Notes: generated by a model not told the origin, from the letters alone. Positions 23,502-36,940 are shown, numbered from the stretch's first letter. The stretch: 64,000 bases of DNA from Trema orientale (GCA_002914845.1 JXTC01000125.1:1-64000); one strand, 5' to 3'. Translations and numbers: made by a program.

Positions 23502-24960
23502 AACTTTTAAATATCAATATTTGAGATTTAGGCTAGGGATATGCCTAAAAACAATGCGATGGACACCTATGGTGTCCAACACATTTAGAATTATAATTTT
23601 GTTATTAGTTATTGTAATTAATAAATTGAATCTTAAATAAATTTTAATTAATAAATTGATAATCGGTCACTTAACATATTATGTGATGTTCGCTCATCAC
23701 ATCTTTGCCATCGTTTTGGTATATGTGTCTTGCAATACCCCTCCAAACAGTTTTACATGTTGCGTATAAGAGTTTCACAGCCAAAATTGACGAAAGGCGT
23801 TAATATGGAATCTACACGTGATAATAACGGTCTCAGAAAATAATTCGAGCAAAAAAAACAAAAAACAAAACAAAACAAAACAAAATCTCAAATTATAAAC
23901 TGGGGACTTGAATATACCTGGGGTGAAATTTACCCACTCTTTTAATTTTCCAAAAAAAAAAAAAAAAAAGGTGATCCTCAATCACTTGTTGAAAACTATT
24001 GCTTAAATCGTTTCATCGATTTGGAGATGAATTTTTAACGTTTTAAGTTTAGCATTATATTATAGTCAGTATATACGTTAATATACGTAATTATTTTAAT
24101 TTAATTTGAAATTATATCCTTAATTCCTGAAATATTATTCGTTCAAAAGCTTAAAAATGTTTTATCAAAAAAAAAAAAGCTTAAAAATGTCTCTTGACAT
24201 AAATTTTGAAAGCAAAAAATAGATATTGGTCTCAACATGAATTTTGAAAGCAAAAAATAGATATTGTTTAAGTCATATGGAATCAATCATTGTATTATAA
24301 CTTTATTCCCTTATCTCTTGCCATGTGATGCATGTCTTGAGAGTGTAAAATGACCGCTGAAATTAAATAATGCTTTTTCAAAGCAGTTCCTGAATCCTGA
24401 TTTTTACAACATGGGAACCACTATATTTATGGTCGTTTCTTTTCACTTCTCCGTGATTGACGTTAAAGACCGAACCCAAAGAAAAAAAGTGGTATATGCC
24501 TTTTTTCTAGAGAGCCATTGGTCAAGCCGCCACCGTGAATAGTATAGATGTATATTGTATTTATTAGTTTACTGGACGGACGTCCTGGCCATGAGAAATC
24601 TCAAAATGAATAAGAAAATATCTTTTCAAAAAAGAAAAAGAATAAGTTATGAAGCTTCAGCTAATAAAATTAATGGGAAATTAGACATGTTTTTGGTTTT
24701 AATATATATCCGTTTTTCTCTTTTTATACTTAAATAGTCAATTATATATATTTTTATATTTGATATATATTATATACACTAATATACCAGTCATTTTTGT
24801 TACGGCATATGAAAAACGGGCATTAATTACTTAAAATAAACCCAAAATAATTTGGCTGTTTTGCTATAAGACCCGTAAAATTAATTATTAATCTTTATAT
24901 TTCATGGGGCCTCTGGAGGACACACAAACTAAGTCTATGCTTAAATATATATATATATAT

Positions 24961-25193
24961 GGGCACCAATCCAGTAAGTATTTTTTTTTAACCTATGCAC
25001 AGGTATTATTTTGACCAATTAAAATTTATCATACACATTTTTTATAGTAAGAAGTAAGAGAGATAAATAATATTAATAATGTGTCTTTTCATGCACATCA
25101 TTATAGTCGTTGGATCACCGTTAGATAATGATCTAACGGTTAAAAGAAATTCCTATACATAAAAAAAAAAAAAAACCTACTGGATTGGCAACC
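24961..25193. mobile_element. CCAATCCAGTAGGTA-family MITE, copy B
   Basis: The left end is GGGCACCAATCCAGTAAGTA, and the right end CCTACTGGATTGGCAACC is its inverted partner. Both sides are TATATA runs. Inside, the stretch around GTTGGATCACCGTTAGATAATGATC is shared with copy E. Confidence 0.82.
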
Positions 25194-26050
25194 TATATAT
25201 ATATATATTCCCTTTAAAAAAATCTCTATCTATATGTTCTCTATCGTTGCTTCATTCCCCTGGCATACGCGCAAGTACAATATATGATAATGAAGTTTAT
25301 TACGGATGGAATCAGTAGATGATTCTTTGCAGTGTAATGTTGATTTGAAATTATGCTTAATTTTGTGAGTTAAAATTTTTTGAAATTTATTCATTTAAGA
25401 AAACAAAAAAACAAAACAAAAACTTCTGGATTAACAAAAAAAAAATCATCAAATTATGGTTTGCTCCTAAAAACAAATTAGGTTGAGAATTTTCCTTCCA
25501 ATTACAAAAATTATAAACAAATAAATTGCTCAGTTAATTAGTATGTCTCATGCATATATATATATATGTAACTAGTTTGCAATGTCCCAATAAAATTCTT
25601 TTTCTTTTTATTTATTTCTTTAAGAAAAGAGAGAAAGTTCGAACTCTAATTAAACCTCAATCTGTGGCGGAAAAAAAAAAAGATATAAGTACCCAAGAAG
25701 GAAAAGAAAAGAGTAAAGAGAACCTAGCCACCTAGCCAAGGGATGAATTGTCTTGGTTGTTCAAAATGGCTTCTATATCCAGTTAGTTGAGGAAATTAGG
25801 CTAGTATGATATTATCGTATACTGTACCAACAAGTTACGTAATTCCTTATGGTCCCTTAATTAGTCACATATTGTAATTTCCATTTGGTGGAGATATGAC
25901 AAACAAAATACTTAGGGCAGCCATATAGCTAGCTTATTCTTTTCTTTTTTTTTTTTTTTTCCCATGGGGGTTAATTGATCCAATCCATATATCGAGTAAT
26001 TATACATATGTATGTACAAATATGTGTATATATATATATACATATATATT

Positions 26051-26293
26051 CGTATCCAATCCAATAGGTACTTTTTTTTATTTATCTATAGGTATTTTTT
26101 TTAGCCTTTAGATCATATAATCTAATGGCTACCATAATTTAAGTAGTTGGGAAAAAATAATAAAAATAAATACACATTGTTTAATACTTTTCTTTTTCTA
26201 CATTTTATATACAAAGATGTGCGTAATGAATTTTAATTAGACAAAATAATAGTTATGGATAAGTTAAGAAAAATAACTACTAGATTGGTGCCC
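26051..26293. mobile_element. CCAATCCAGTAGGTA-family MITE, copy C
   Basis: Diverged ends CGTATCCAATCCAATAGGTA and CTAGATTGGTGCCC are flanked by TATATATA. The copy ends about 245 bp before the PR1-5 TATA box. Confidence 0.75.
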
Positions 26294-26461
26294 ATATATA
26301 TATATGTGTGTTTTTTTCTTTAAAAAATAAAAATAAAAAGCCGAAGTATTCTCTCATAGTATTTTTTCATATATATAATACTTTTCCACAATGACCATTC
26401 AAAATGGTAATTTGATTTTGGTTTTACTCAAATGCGTGTGACATCTATGGTTTTACTCTAA

Positions 26462-26545
26462 AGTACGGTTACGTAATACAATTGTTCTTCAATTACAATT
26501 CCCAACTCAAGCAAATAAAATTCCACACTTCCATCACTATAAATA
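26462..26545 (+). promoter_or_regulatory. PR1-5 proximal promoter
   Basis: TATAAATA at 26538-26545 is 96 bp before the ATG. GTTACGTAATACAATTGTTC followed by TTCAATTAC is the PR1-5 version of the conserved upstream block. A GAGCCCTCCA leader word follows the TATA box. Confidence 0.6.
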
Positions 26546-26640
26546 CCCCCCTCAATATGCCCTCATATGTCATATACTTCCCATAAATAACAATCCTCAA
26601 AATCTAGAGCCCTCCATCTTTGAAAACCTAACAACCAAAA

Positions 26641-27141
26641 ATGGGGTCGGGACTACGTACGATTTCACTAGCACTACTATTCACATGCATCGTAGGCTTA
26701 GCCATTGTCCAAACCTCTAACGCCCAAGACTCCCCACAAGACTACCTCAACGCCCACAACACGGCTCGCGCCGAGGTTGGCGTGGGACAGTTGACATGGG
26801 ACGACAGGTTGGCGTCCTTTGCGCAGCAATACGCGAAACAACGCAGCGGCGACTGCAATTTGGTGCACTCTGGGGGGCCTTACGGCGAGAACCTTGCGTG
26901 GGGCAAACCCGACCTCTCCGGTGTGGACGCTGTGAAAATGTGGGTGAATGAGAAGGCGGACTATGACTACAAATCGAACACCTGTGCCGCTGGCAAGGTT
27001 TGCGGGCACTACACTCAGGTGGTGTGGCGGAACTCGGTTCGTCTTGGGTGTGCCAAGGTTCGGTGCAACGATAACAAGGGTACCTTCATCGGGTGCAACT
27101 ATGATCCCCGTGGCAACTTTAACGGGCAGCGCCCATACTAG
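26641..27141 (+). CDS. PR1: PR1-5: pathogenesis-related protein 1 (CAP family)
   Basis: Intronless, 166 residues. The signal peptide ends SNA before QDSPQDYL. The CAP domain contains [14 protein letters not shown], the WVNEK helix and GHYTQVVW at 122-129, with six cysteines. The tail is [11 protein letters not shown] after CNYD. Compared with PR1-3 and PR1-4 it is less acidic around [11 protein letters not shown]. The start follows CTAACAACCAAAAATG, the family leader. About 50 bp after the stop lies a second copy of a PR-1 3' end (27189-27214), so the 3' part of this gene was probably shaped by unequal exchange. Confidence 0.96.
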   Translation: MGSGLRTISLALLFTCIVGLAIVQTSNAQDSPQDYLNAHNTARAEVGVGQLTWDDRLASFAQQYAKQRSGDCNLVHSGGPYGENLAWGKPDLSGVDAVKMWVNEKADYDYKSNTCAAGKVCGHYTQVVWRNSVRLGCAKVRCNDNKGTFIGCNYDPRGNFNGQRPY

Positions 27142-27188
27142 ATGGCTATATATATATACAAATATGGCCGCACAGTAGTATTAAGCTA

Positions 27189-27214
27189 ACTGGGGAGTGC
27201 CCTTACTAAAGGCT
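27189..27214 (+). pseudogene. Relic of a second PR-1 3' end
   Basis: CTGGGGAGTGCCCTTACTAA plus AGGCT matches the last codons and post-stop bases of PR1-3 and PR1-4 (TTGGGCAGCGCCCTTACTAA then AAGCT) with few changes. It lies 48 bp after the true PR1-5 stop. The following 3' flank also aligns with those of PR1-3 and PR1-4. This looks like the original gene end displaced by a short insertion or exchange. Confidence 0.6.
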
Positions 27215-28183
27215 AGCTATAATAGTATTATTCGCTTACCTAAATAAAGTGTTATACATAGGATGGTAGTGATAACAGGTTTAACCTGGTTGTCAACTAT
27301 AAATTCCGTTTTCAGTTATGAGTTTTATTATTATGGTCAAGAAAATATTATTGCCTATAATCATTCATAATATTGATGAAATAGTCTTAAATAATTAATT
27401 AAATAAATAGATTTCGTTATGAAGAGTAAGTGATATTACTCTGTCAACGTTGCTGTGGTGAATTAAATTTATGATCTTTTATTTTGCTCAATTAAATTAA
27501 TTAAAGCCAAGCGTTACAAGTTTTACAATAGGAATAGGTCCATATATATATGTATGAAGATTGTTCCAAGCCGATGATTCATGATTGTATGTATATTCTC
27601 ATGATTGCATGTATATTCTCCGCATGCCCCGCGTGTGCACTGATGCACAAGCAATATAGTCTCTATATTATATGTTTGAAAAGTATTTTTTTCTACATTA
27701 ACAATTTGAATGAGGTAAACTTCTTAGATGGAACTGGATATGTAAAAGAAAATTAACTGGCCGGTCCTTTAATTATGTTTTTAAATTTCTTATAATAAAT
27801 AAAAACTGATTAATTATGTGATGCATTAATCTATATAAAAGAGAATTATAATGCCAAAACAAATTGAGCTAATCAGTATGTAATACACATATTCACGCAT
27901 ATGCGTATGGTATCCCTTTCAAACTAATTATGTTTCAATATGTTCTAAGTTTTAATCCTATGGCTCTCAAATTTTGTCTAAACGGAATGACCCCTCTCCT
28001 CAAATTGGGTTTTTTATTTTCTTTTTTAAGTCATAAATAATTTAAGAGAACCGAAACCAATCACGAAACAGACAGCAAAAACTATAGCAATATGACAGGA
28101 AACCAAACAAACATTTCGAGTAGATATACAAGGGAACATTTCCTTGACCAAGTCAAAGAGATTTTATTTATGGAATATTTTAT

Positions 28184-28334
28184 GGGCGTGTCTACAGTAG
28201 GGACGTCCCTGCGTAGGGCTCTGTCTATACACCGTTTGATGGCGCCCCTACGTAGGGTGACCCTATTGTAGGGGCGTAGGGGCGGTGTATAAAGGGTGAC
28301 CCTACGTAGGGGCGCCCCTATTGTAGCCCTCCCC
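28184..28334. mobile_element. GC-rich palindromic MITE with about 9-bp target duplication
   Basis: A 151-bp island of GC-rich sequence in AT-rich DNA. The inner arms GGCGCCCCTACGTAGGGT (about 28240) and ACCCTACGTAGGGGCGCC (about 28298) are inverted copies. The outer ends GGGCGTGTCTACAGTAGGG and CCCCTATTGTAGCCCTCCCC are also inverted. It is flanked by ATATTTTAT (28175-28183) and ATATTTTTAT (28335-28344). The near 9-bp duplication suggests Mutator type; hAT is an alternative. Confidence 0.65.
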
Positions 28335-28956
28335 ATATTTTTATTTGTAGTAAGGTCATGAATTTTCCGACATTCTCATAAATAGTAAATTCACATATAT
28401 ACTTACAAGTGATTTAACATTTTTTTTTCCCTATACAGGAGATTTAAACTTCAAATTTTTACATTAGAGTTAGGTTGAGTATGGTTACCAATCAAGCTAA
28501 GTTTACGACCAAATAACTAAAATAATGTGGCTAGTTATATATATATTTCATAATGATAGAGGCTCAATAATAATAATTTGACATGTACAGTTAATATAAT
28601 ATTATTCGATCCTATTTCCGAGCAAAAGGATAAGAAATAAGAATGGCATCCTGCATCGTCTAGTGGATCTCCGGCGGGCAGGTGGATATAATGATTAACA
28701 ACAAAAATAAAGGAAGGTAGATTTAATAAATAAATAACTTATATTAGAAAAGGCCAAATTGAATACATATATAGTTCTTTCCTAGGTTCTAATCGCTTAT
28801 TAAATTTAATTAATTATCGAATATAAATTAATGAAAAATGCTAAAGAGGACGGTATATGAACTGGCCTCATATCTCAATAAGTTTGTATTACTAAACACC
28901 ACAAATGCCCTATGCATGGCTCTAAATATTAATTAAATGGTGAAATCTCCTTTCAG

Positions 28957-29460
28957 AAAACTAATTACGTGATCAAGTTCAAAAACTATATTTATTGACA
29001 AGTGTGTATTAATATATATATATATAGGCACCAATCCATCCGTGGGTATTAATATATATATATATATTATTTTACCTAATTAAAATTTATAAGACACATC
29101 CTTTCATGGTAAAAGTTAGAGAGAAAAAAATATTAAATAATGATTATTTAGTTTTATTTTATTTTTTTCTCAACTACTCAAATTATGTAGCCGTTAAAAT
29201 TATTATCCAACTGCTAAAAAAAAATACTTATAAATAGGTACGTCTTTCATAAAACTCTTTTAAAAAAACTAATTAAGTGATCAAGTTGAGAAACTATATT
29301 TCTTGACAAGTGTATATATATATATATTTAACTATCTATAAGTATTATTTTGTCAAATTAAAATTCATGTGACCCATCCTTTTATTGTAAAAATTAGAGA
29401 CAGAAAAATATAAAGTAATGAATATTTATTTTTTTTATTTTTTTCTTAACTACATATATG
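28957..29460. repeat. Tandem duplication of about 310 bp containing MITE copy D
   Basis: AACTAATTACGTGATCAAGT at about 28959 recurs as AACTAATTAAGTGATCAAGT at about 29269. Each is followed by AAACTATATTT(A/C)TTGACAAGTGT, a TATATA run and the same AT-rich interior. The first unit carries GGCACCAATCC (about 29027), marking it as a degenerate CCAATCC-family MITE (about 29026-29250). In the second unit the terminus has eroded. Confidence 0.65.
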
Positions 29461-30315
29461 TGACGTATGCCGTTACGCGTCAAATAGTGTGAACGAAAAA
29501 CAATATTTTTGTAATTTATCTATAAAAAAAAAATCTACGTCATTTCAGGGGAAATGAAATAAATAAAACCCACTTTCGAAATAAATAAATAAATAAAACC
29601 CGTGTTCAAAATTGAAATTGCTAGGTAGTTGATAATTTAAGTGTACTTCTTTAAAAACTATTGCATGTACTACTCACGCATTTAATTAATAAAATCTCCA
29701 AATAATATATATTAGTTAAGTAATAATACTTCTTGAAGACGATCGTATTATAAGAAAGTTCTTCTGATGCCAAAGCCAAACATATATAGCGATATATATG
29801 CCATTACTGGATTCCTACATGTGTATGTTCTTCCGGACATTGACATTTCTAATAGAAATTATACAAGGCTTTGTTACCGGCCAGGAAGTTGCAGTCTTGG
29901 CCTCTTTTCCTCCTTTATAGTACAAAAGTAAGCCTATTACTGTGTACGTTTCTCAATATGTGACAGAAGACAAGCAATTAAGTCTTTAAAATTAGTGAGT
30001 TCACATCAAATTAGAAACTAATGAAGATGCTCTGGTCTAGTCGTTGCAGTTGGTTTAGAAAGTGTAGCAAAATTCCTTGTGCGACATGTTTCTATCAGTA
30101 GTACAACTAAATATCTGGATCGATCCGACTAATATATCTTTATATATTGGGGACATACACTGCCATTGGGCAATTATTTTGTGGAATTATTCTAGCTTGT
30201 TTCACAGTAATAGTCCCTACAAATTTAGTCCTACTCTAATTAGCTCCAGTGACTTAATTTGGTTCGTTAGACAGTTGGATAATATTTATGAATATATGTA
30301 TAAATTAACTTTTTA

Positions 30316-30499
30316 TTTTTTTTTAAAAGTGAGGCTTAACTAATGACCTTCACTTATTACAAATTAAAGGAAAATATCTATTATTACCCAATCCCCACCC
30401 CACTCCATTAGGGATAATAGGATTTCACGCCTATCCCCGGTGTAACTCGAACTTAGGACAAGATCCCAAATAATGAATGCTCTTACAACTTGAAGCAGA
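30316..30499 (-). mobile_element. tRNA-derived SINE, minus-strand copy
   Basis: The reverse complement aligns with the SINE at 17429 over most of its length. It shows GTAAGAGCATTCATTATTTG, the box-B-like AGTTCGAGTT, GGGATAGGCGTGAAA, GGAGTGGGGTGGGGATTGG, then a poly-A tail (T-run on + at about 30310-30324). It is more diverged, and no target duplication was recognised. Confidence 0.75.
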
Positions 30500-30649
30500 A
30501 AAAATATGAAAAAAGAAATCACACGGGATGCATATATATCAGGGTCCCACAACTCTAAATCATTTATATAAGGGTCCCACTTTTCAATTTTGTAAGTCTT
30601 GAGAAAATGCATCATGAAAACTTCCATTTATTGTTATTTTTATTTGTTG

Positions 30650-31240
30650 TTGTTTTGTCTTTTCCTTTTATTATTGTCTTTCGAGTTTGAATCTGTTATT
30701 TTCAAGTTATTGTCGTTTCCTCATTTTGTTATCGTTTTCTAAAATTGCCGTGTTATATTTACGCTGTTTATTCGTTTTCAGTGGTTTCGCTTCTTCTTTT
30801 TTCATTATTTGTTTTTCTTTTTTGGTCCTTTTTGATACTGTATATTTCTCTAGTTTGTCTAAATGTGGTTGTCGTTTTTATTTGGCTATAGTTTTACTGT
30901 TTCCTGTCGTTTGTGGTTAATTTTAAGTTATAGTTTTTGCTTTTGCTGCCGTTTTCCCTTATTATTATTATTGTCGTCGTCGTCATCGTCTTCGTTTTTC
31001 GTTATTGTCGTTTTTAAACTGTTGTGTCGTTTCAAGATTGCTGTCGTTTTGTTGTTAATTTTATGGTACCATGGTTTTCGCTCTTTGGGCTTTGGACAGT
31101 CGCCCAGTTGTCCTCTCTACTTTGTTGTCGTCGATAATTTTCACTGTCGGTTTTAATCGGTTATGTCGTTTCTAAGATCTCCGTGTTATTCGCGCTGGCG
31201 GAAGACATCAACCTCTTGGTCATTCCCTTTCACCTCTACT
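30650..31240 (+). repeat. TGTCGTTTT motif array 1
   Basis: Exact GTCGTTT occurs at least seven times on the + strand (about 30712, 30872, 30906, 31008, 31027, 31045 and 31166), among many near matches (GCCGTTTT, ATCGTTTT, TTCGTTTT). The 3' boundary is a GC-richer segment from about 31170 (CTCCGTGTTATTCGCGCTGG) to 31240 that resembles the end of array 3. Frames through it are Phe/Ser/Leu-rich and not convincing proteins. The element class is unknown. Confidence 0.6.
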
Positions 31241-32106
31241 ACCCCTTATTCCTCTTCTACAAGTTTTTATTTTTGAAAAAAAAAAAAATCTATGAGTGAG
31301 AACCCTTTTTTTTTTTGATAAGGATTATGAGTGAGAATTTTATAGTTTGAGTTGTTGTTCAAAAGGAATAATATTGATAAGAAGACGCAGGCCATAGTCA
31401 TATATAACCTTATCATCGATAGTCATATATAACCTTATAATCGATCTTTCCTATGCCCACTTTTTAAAGTGGTTTCTTTTTTTTTTTCGGTGCACTTGAA
31501 TAAATTACTATGAATTTTTATCCAATAAAAAGAAACCACATGACTTAGGCTAGCAATTTTTTTATTTTTATTTTTCAACTAAATGTACGTTGTGATCATC
31601 ATAATTAAAACGCCATGACGTTATTGAGATGATCTAGTCAAATTAAAATCCAAAAAAACAAAAGCGTGGAGACTTGGATTAATCTCCGCAAAATTGGTGC
31701 TGATGTGCCTAAAAGGGCTTCATGTTGTTTTTCGAAGTAAACGCAGTTAGGTTGAGCAAAAGAAAATTGTTTTAATCAATTGACTGAGTAAATAGAACAA
31801 AGTACTGATGATACTCAATCATTTGTTGAAAAAAATTTATAATTATCTGATCACGAACCATTTCATATCATGAACGTGGGTAAGGGAATTGTTAATTGTT
31901 TTAATTCCAATTTAAAATAACAGGTCGGTTATCATATAGGTGAGAATCAATGCATTTACATATATGCCACCACGTTACCCTCAATGTCATTGATATTATA
32001 TATGTCCATAAGTTGAAATTAAGTCCAGAATTCCTCAAAATTTTATACTTTATCGGAAAGGATAAAAATAACGGCATTTATAGCGTATAATTCTTAAAGT
32101 TTTCAT

Positions 32107-32231
32107 TAGAAGATGTTACATTAAATATTTGAATCTGGTTATAACTTATATATATATATATATGTATCTATTATATTTTCCTTAGAAGATGTTACATTAA
32201 ATATTTTAATCTGGTTATAACTTATATATCT
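32107..32231. repeat. Direct duplication of about 76 bp
   Basis: TTAGAAGATGTTACATTAAA through GGTTATAACTTATATAT occurs twice (from about 32108 and about 32182) with one or two substitutions. Confidence 0.8.
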
Positions 32232-32358
32232 ATATATTATACGGGTGTATGTATATATACAAACTGCCCATATCCTTCCCCAAGATAGAAATATTCGAAA
32301 TTAATGGACATAGAAGATAATATCATGCTCTTTATGATTATGACTATTATCCTTTTCC

Positions 32359-32380
32359 AATAATAATAATAATAATAATA

Positions 32381-32413
<33 letters not shown>
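32359..32413. repeat. AAT/TTA microsatellite, self-complementary
   Basis: Eight or so AAT units run directly into about eleven ATT units, so the tract can fold as a hairpin. It produces the Asn/Tyr homopolymer frame seen on the minus strand, which is not a gene. Confidence 0.9.
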
Positions 32414-35400
32414 TAAAGCAATAGGCACTTTCTCCAACTTTCTGAATTTTGTTACCACATTGACGCCTGAGTTCTTGGTCAAACTGTTACCCATGATTGA
32501 CGTATATTAAGGGGAAAACCGAAAGTCTTTCTTCTAGATGCGTATAATACCATACCACCGTAGTGGTAGAGAAATTTTGTACAGCTGTAATTGCAGTCCT
32601 GATAATCAAAATCTGACTTAAGAACAAGAAAACATATACATACTTAAGAACAGGAAAATATATACATATATGAAAAATATTAAGAAAACAAATTAACTCA
32701 CACGTAAAAGTATAGCATATTTTATAACACTTGTCTACATGGTGTGATCATATTTTCAAATATATATCTACATAGGGAACCAGGCCATTCCTCTGCCGAT
32801 CCTGCTTCACCTGTGTGTCCCTGTGCCCATCCGGCTTCACCAGCGTGCTACTTTATTTTTTTCATGTGTATTAGTCGAGTTTGTCTTCCAAATTAGGTTT
32901 CTTTTGGTAAGTTATGTATGACATGGGTCCCACTTTATATTATTAAATTGATTTTGCATTTTATGACAAAAGAGAAAAAAGACCAATTTTCTTCAATTTG
33001 TTTTTAGGTAAATATTTTCTTTTACAACTATAAATTTTATGAAGGTCCTGGGAATCTTGTTCTTCAAAGCATTTTGTTTCTTTTATATTAAGTTCAAAAA
33101 TTAAACTTGCTAGAAAGAAAATGAAAAACTAAGTGTTACAAATAAATACATAGAAGATAAATAAAGAAAATCAATACCACATCCCAAGGTCTAACCAAGC
33201 TTCCAATCATGAGGAAAATATTTTTTTTTTCTTTTTTGTCTCTGAATTAAACTAACCATATAAACAATCCTAGCACTCCTTGCGAAATTAAGTTACCAAG
33301 TAAAACTGAAATTATAGTGCTCAATTTTTACTTTTTTATTTTTGAAGGAGTAGTGCTCAGTTTTTTAATTATATAATAAAAAAAATCAGAAGTGACAATT
33401 ACCCAGAAAATGCACTTAATTATATTTTATTTCAAAAACGTACGCACTATAATTTTTTAATCTGTTTTTTTTTTAATTATTACCAAATAAATTTACATGA
33501 AACTAATACATAAATTTATTCTCTTTCTTTTCACTTGACGTTCAATATTTAGTTTAAGAAGTCAAATTTCTATCTTCATTTCCAATACTTTCCTTGAGCA
33601 GCCAAATTCCTATCTTTAGCCTGTAATTTATCTTCAATTTCTTCAATTGATAAATTAATGTCCTTAGCTAGGAGGTTTTTTAATGTCCTTAAAGATCCAC
33701 ATTTAGAGATTTTTACGTTTCCTAGACTAGAAAAGAGAGCAGAAAAGTATTAGCTCTTGAACTAATGGGTCCCTCCTCCTTGTTTCCCCGTAGCTCTGCT
33801 GCTTATATTTTTGTTTTTAGATTTTTGTGCCCTAATTTATCTATTTTCTTTTTCTTTTTTATTATTATTTACTTTTTTTATTTTTTATTTTGTTCTTCAT
33901 ACATATATGACAGCTATCCTTTTATAACTATATTAACACCTTGACACGTATTTTTTTTTTCTCCTTCATATTTATTTTATAACCCATATTTATCTTCTTC
34001 TTTTTTTAAAAAAAAAATTTGCTTTTGTTTTTTTATTATTATCTGTTACTCTTATCGTATCACTTTTTGTTATTTACTTTCTCTTTTTTTTTCTTTGCTT
34101 CTTTCTAAAACTTTGTAAAAACCATAAACTTTTTTTTTTTGGCTAAACGATTTGAAAAATATTAATAGTCTTCTACTTATTTCAATAACAATATATATAA
34201 CTATTTCAGTGTTATTGATTTATATATATATAATATAATATAACGTATTTCTTTATAAAATACTTAATCTTTGGCATTTGTTATTCGTCAAGTTTTATTT
34301 TTACCATTCTATAAAATAGATGCATATATCTGTATATTTTTATACACATCCCCACTCTTATTCTTACATGAATCAAGCATAAAAATATAAAAAATAAAAA
34401 AAAATCTCAAGCTGATATTATCAGTAAAGAAAATAATGAAAAAAAGATTTGCTTTCTTTGCTATTTGTTTAACCCATATCCTTATATTCAAGTTCTAAAT
34501 CTTAAAAAGAAAAAAGATATTTCAGAATTTTTATTTAATTTGTATTAGATATAGTATTAGTGAGTGAAAATAAAAAATAATGAGGCAAAATTTTGGATTA
34601 ATAATATATCATAATTTTGTGTTTCAATATTCAAAATAGAAATCTAGATTTTTTTTTTTGAAATAAAAGTATTATAAGCTATAGAATAAATATCAACAAC
34701 TAAATAATTTTGTATTTTAAAATGAAAACCTATTTTTTAAAAGAAAAATATTAACAAATTAGGTTAATTAATTTTTGTTTTAACTTACAAATCAATTAAT
34801 TTTCACAATATTATTATTCTAATTAATAACGGGTGTACGTGCCTTAGGCATTTACCTACAACTAGTATATATATGGATGGTTAAATACTATGCCACACTT
34901 TATTGGGTGTAAATTGAACACGCCCTATTACGACACAAATATAACAACTTTTAACCTAAAAAACAAAAAGAACTTTTAAGTTTTAACTAAAAATTATTTA
35001 TCCAAGTTTTTTTTTTTTTTTTTTCCATTGGGCCACGTTACGCCCACGTATATGACACTAAATTATTGACTCAAATCTCTCCAAGTTGCCTGTAGCATAC
35101 GCAACTAATTAAATATGATACTTAATTAGACTTATCACAATTTTAATTGTAGCCTTATACTTATGATATATCTAGGGCGCCTATGATTATGTAGTTGATT
35201 ATGGATGAAATTGGGGGTTCAAAGCAGAGCCTCTTTGCAGTGTTTGACTGAAATGCTTAAGTAATTAGAGCGGACACACGGCCGGCTGCCAAAGTTTCCC
35301 GTTGGTTATCGGCTTCAAATGAAATTTTCTAACACGTAACTTTTTCTTTTTTTGCTTGAATTCTAACACGTTAACTTGATTTAATTAAATTAAAAATACA

Positions 35401-36940
35401 ATAAAGCTACCTCGATTAACGGATGTTCGATAAATTAATAATATCAGTTAAATAATAATATTTTCCGGTCCCAGCTCAAGCTAAATTAATAACCGGGTCA
35501 ATGTAATAAATTAATATTCTCGCTAAATACATAAAATAATAATTTTTTTATAGTTCTTTTAAAGCTCATCGTATATATAAATTAATAATTGATAAAATAC
35601 ATAGAAGAAGTAACAGATAAACATTCATAATATTAATCAGGTTTTTCTAGATAACTCATATTTTCTTAATTATGTTTTTTTAGAAATGTATCTAAAGTTG
35701 TTTGCTTATTATTTATACTTAAATTAAACTCGGTTGGATCTCTAATTTTCGTAATGCACATAACACATTTAGTATATGATTTGAAAAATCTCTTTATAAT
35801 AATTTGGATTCTAGAAATAAGACTAAAAAAAATTTACAGAAACTATGTTTTATTTACAGAAATTATGTTTCATATATATGAAACATCTTGAAATATTATA
35901 TCTTATATGGTATTAAATTAATTTTAAGTTAGATTTATTGTAGGTATATGCACTTCTTAATTTTTTAGTGTACACTAAATATTAACTTTTAGAATTTTAT
36001 TTATCTGAAATAATATAAATTAACATTTTTTATATATTTGTTAACTTTTAGGTTCTTTTGTATGCATACATTAACTTTGATCTAATTTTTATTATTAGAA
36101 GTTATACATATATCATAAGAGGAAAAAGTACAAGTATTAAACTCGTACTATTTGAAATTAACAAATATATATTTATTTATTAATAAATTAATATATTATT
36201 CATTTATTGATTAATAAATAACTTCTATAAAATAATAATTTTTCTTAGTTCCAACAGTATTAATTTATAGAGGCTGTACAGTAGAATAATGCTAAGATTT
36301 TTATAATACTCGAGCATTCTCTTGGTGAATGCTATTAAATTTATTTGTAATAAGTATTTTTACAAAGTGGAATATCTAGTATTATTGTTTTTAATAATTA
36401 ATATCTAAATATCATAAAAATTAATGAGAAATTTGAGTGGTACGATGTATATAATCATATACATGTCCAAAAGTGAAAATTGGCATACATGGCTTTCGAA
36501 ACTGCTTTTTGGCTTCTTAAAGCCCAGAAGCAACTTCTGAGCCTTTTTAGGTAAAATATCAAAAGAGCTTTAGGGCTCTGAAAGCTCTTCCAGAGGAAGC
36601 CAAACTCATGTGGCTCTTTTAGGAAGAGCTTTGAAAAATATAAGGAATTTTTTTTAAGTTTTAATGAAAATTTATGTTTCCATATTTAGCCTTATTTTAA
36701 TAAATGATAAAAAAAATGTCATTTATATCATCAAATCAAAATTTCAAATATATCATCCAAATAGTATACCAAAAGCTATGATTTTTAACTTCTCTTCTTC
36801 TACTACGTAAAAATAACAGTAAAAACTATCCCAAATTGACCCAATATATGTAAATGGTGATCATGTCTATATAAACCTGCTATCAACTTCCACGTGATAT
36901 AATATATAATTATTGTAAGCTTTCTACAATGCCTTCAAAA

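Larger units (their letters stand above)
21800..26461. other. Intergenic region PR1-4 to PR1-5
   Basis: No supported gene. It holds a direct duplication (22733-22845), a Mutator-type MITE (23151-23501) and two CCAATCC-family MITEs (24961-25193 and 26051-26293). PR1-upstream blocks shared with other copies lie at 23977-24000, 24085-24135, 24300-24460, 25285-25330 and 25720-25790. A 40-bp duplication ending GCAAAAAATAGATATTG lies at about 24195-24270. Confidence 0.6.

Noticed and set aside
30687-31156. Hydrophobic frames that could be read as membrane proteins
   Set aside because: They are translations of TGTCGTTTT array 1; similar frames appear in the other arrays without sequence conservation.
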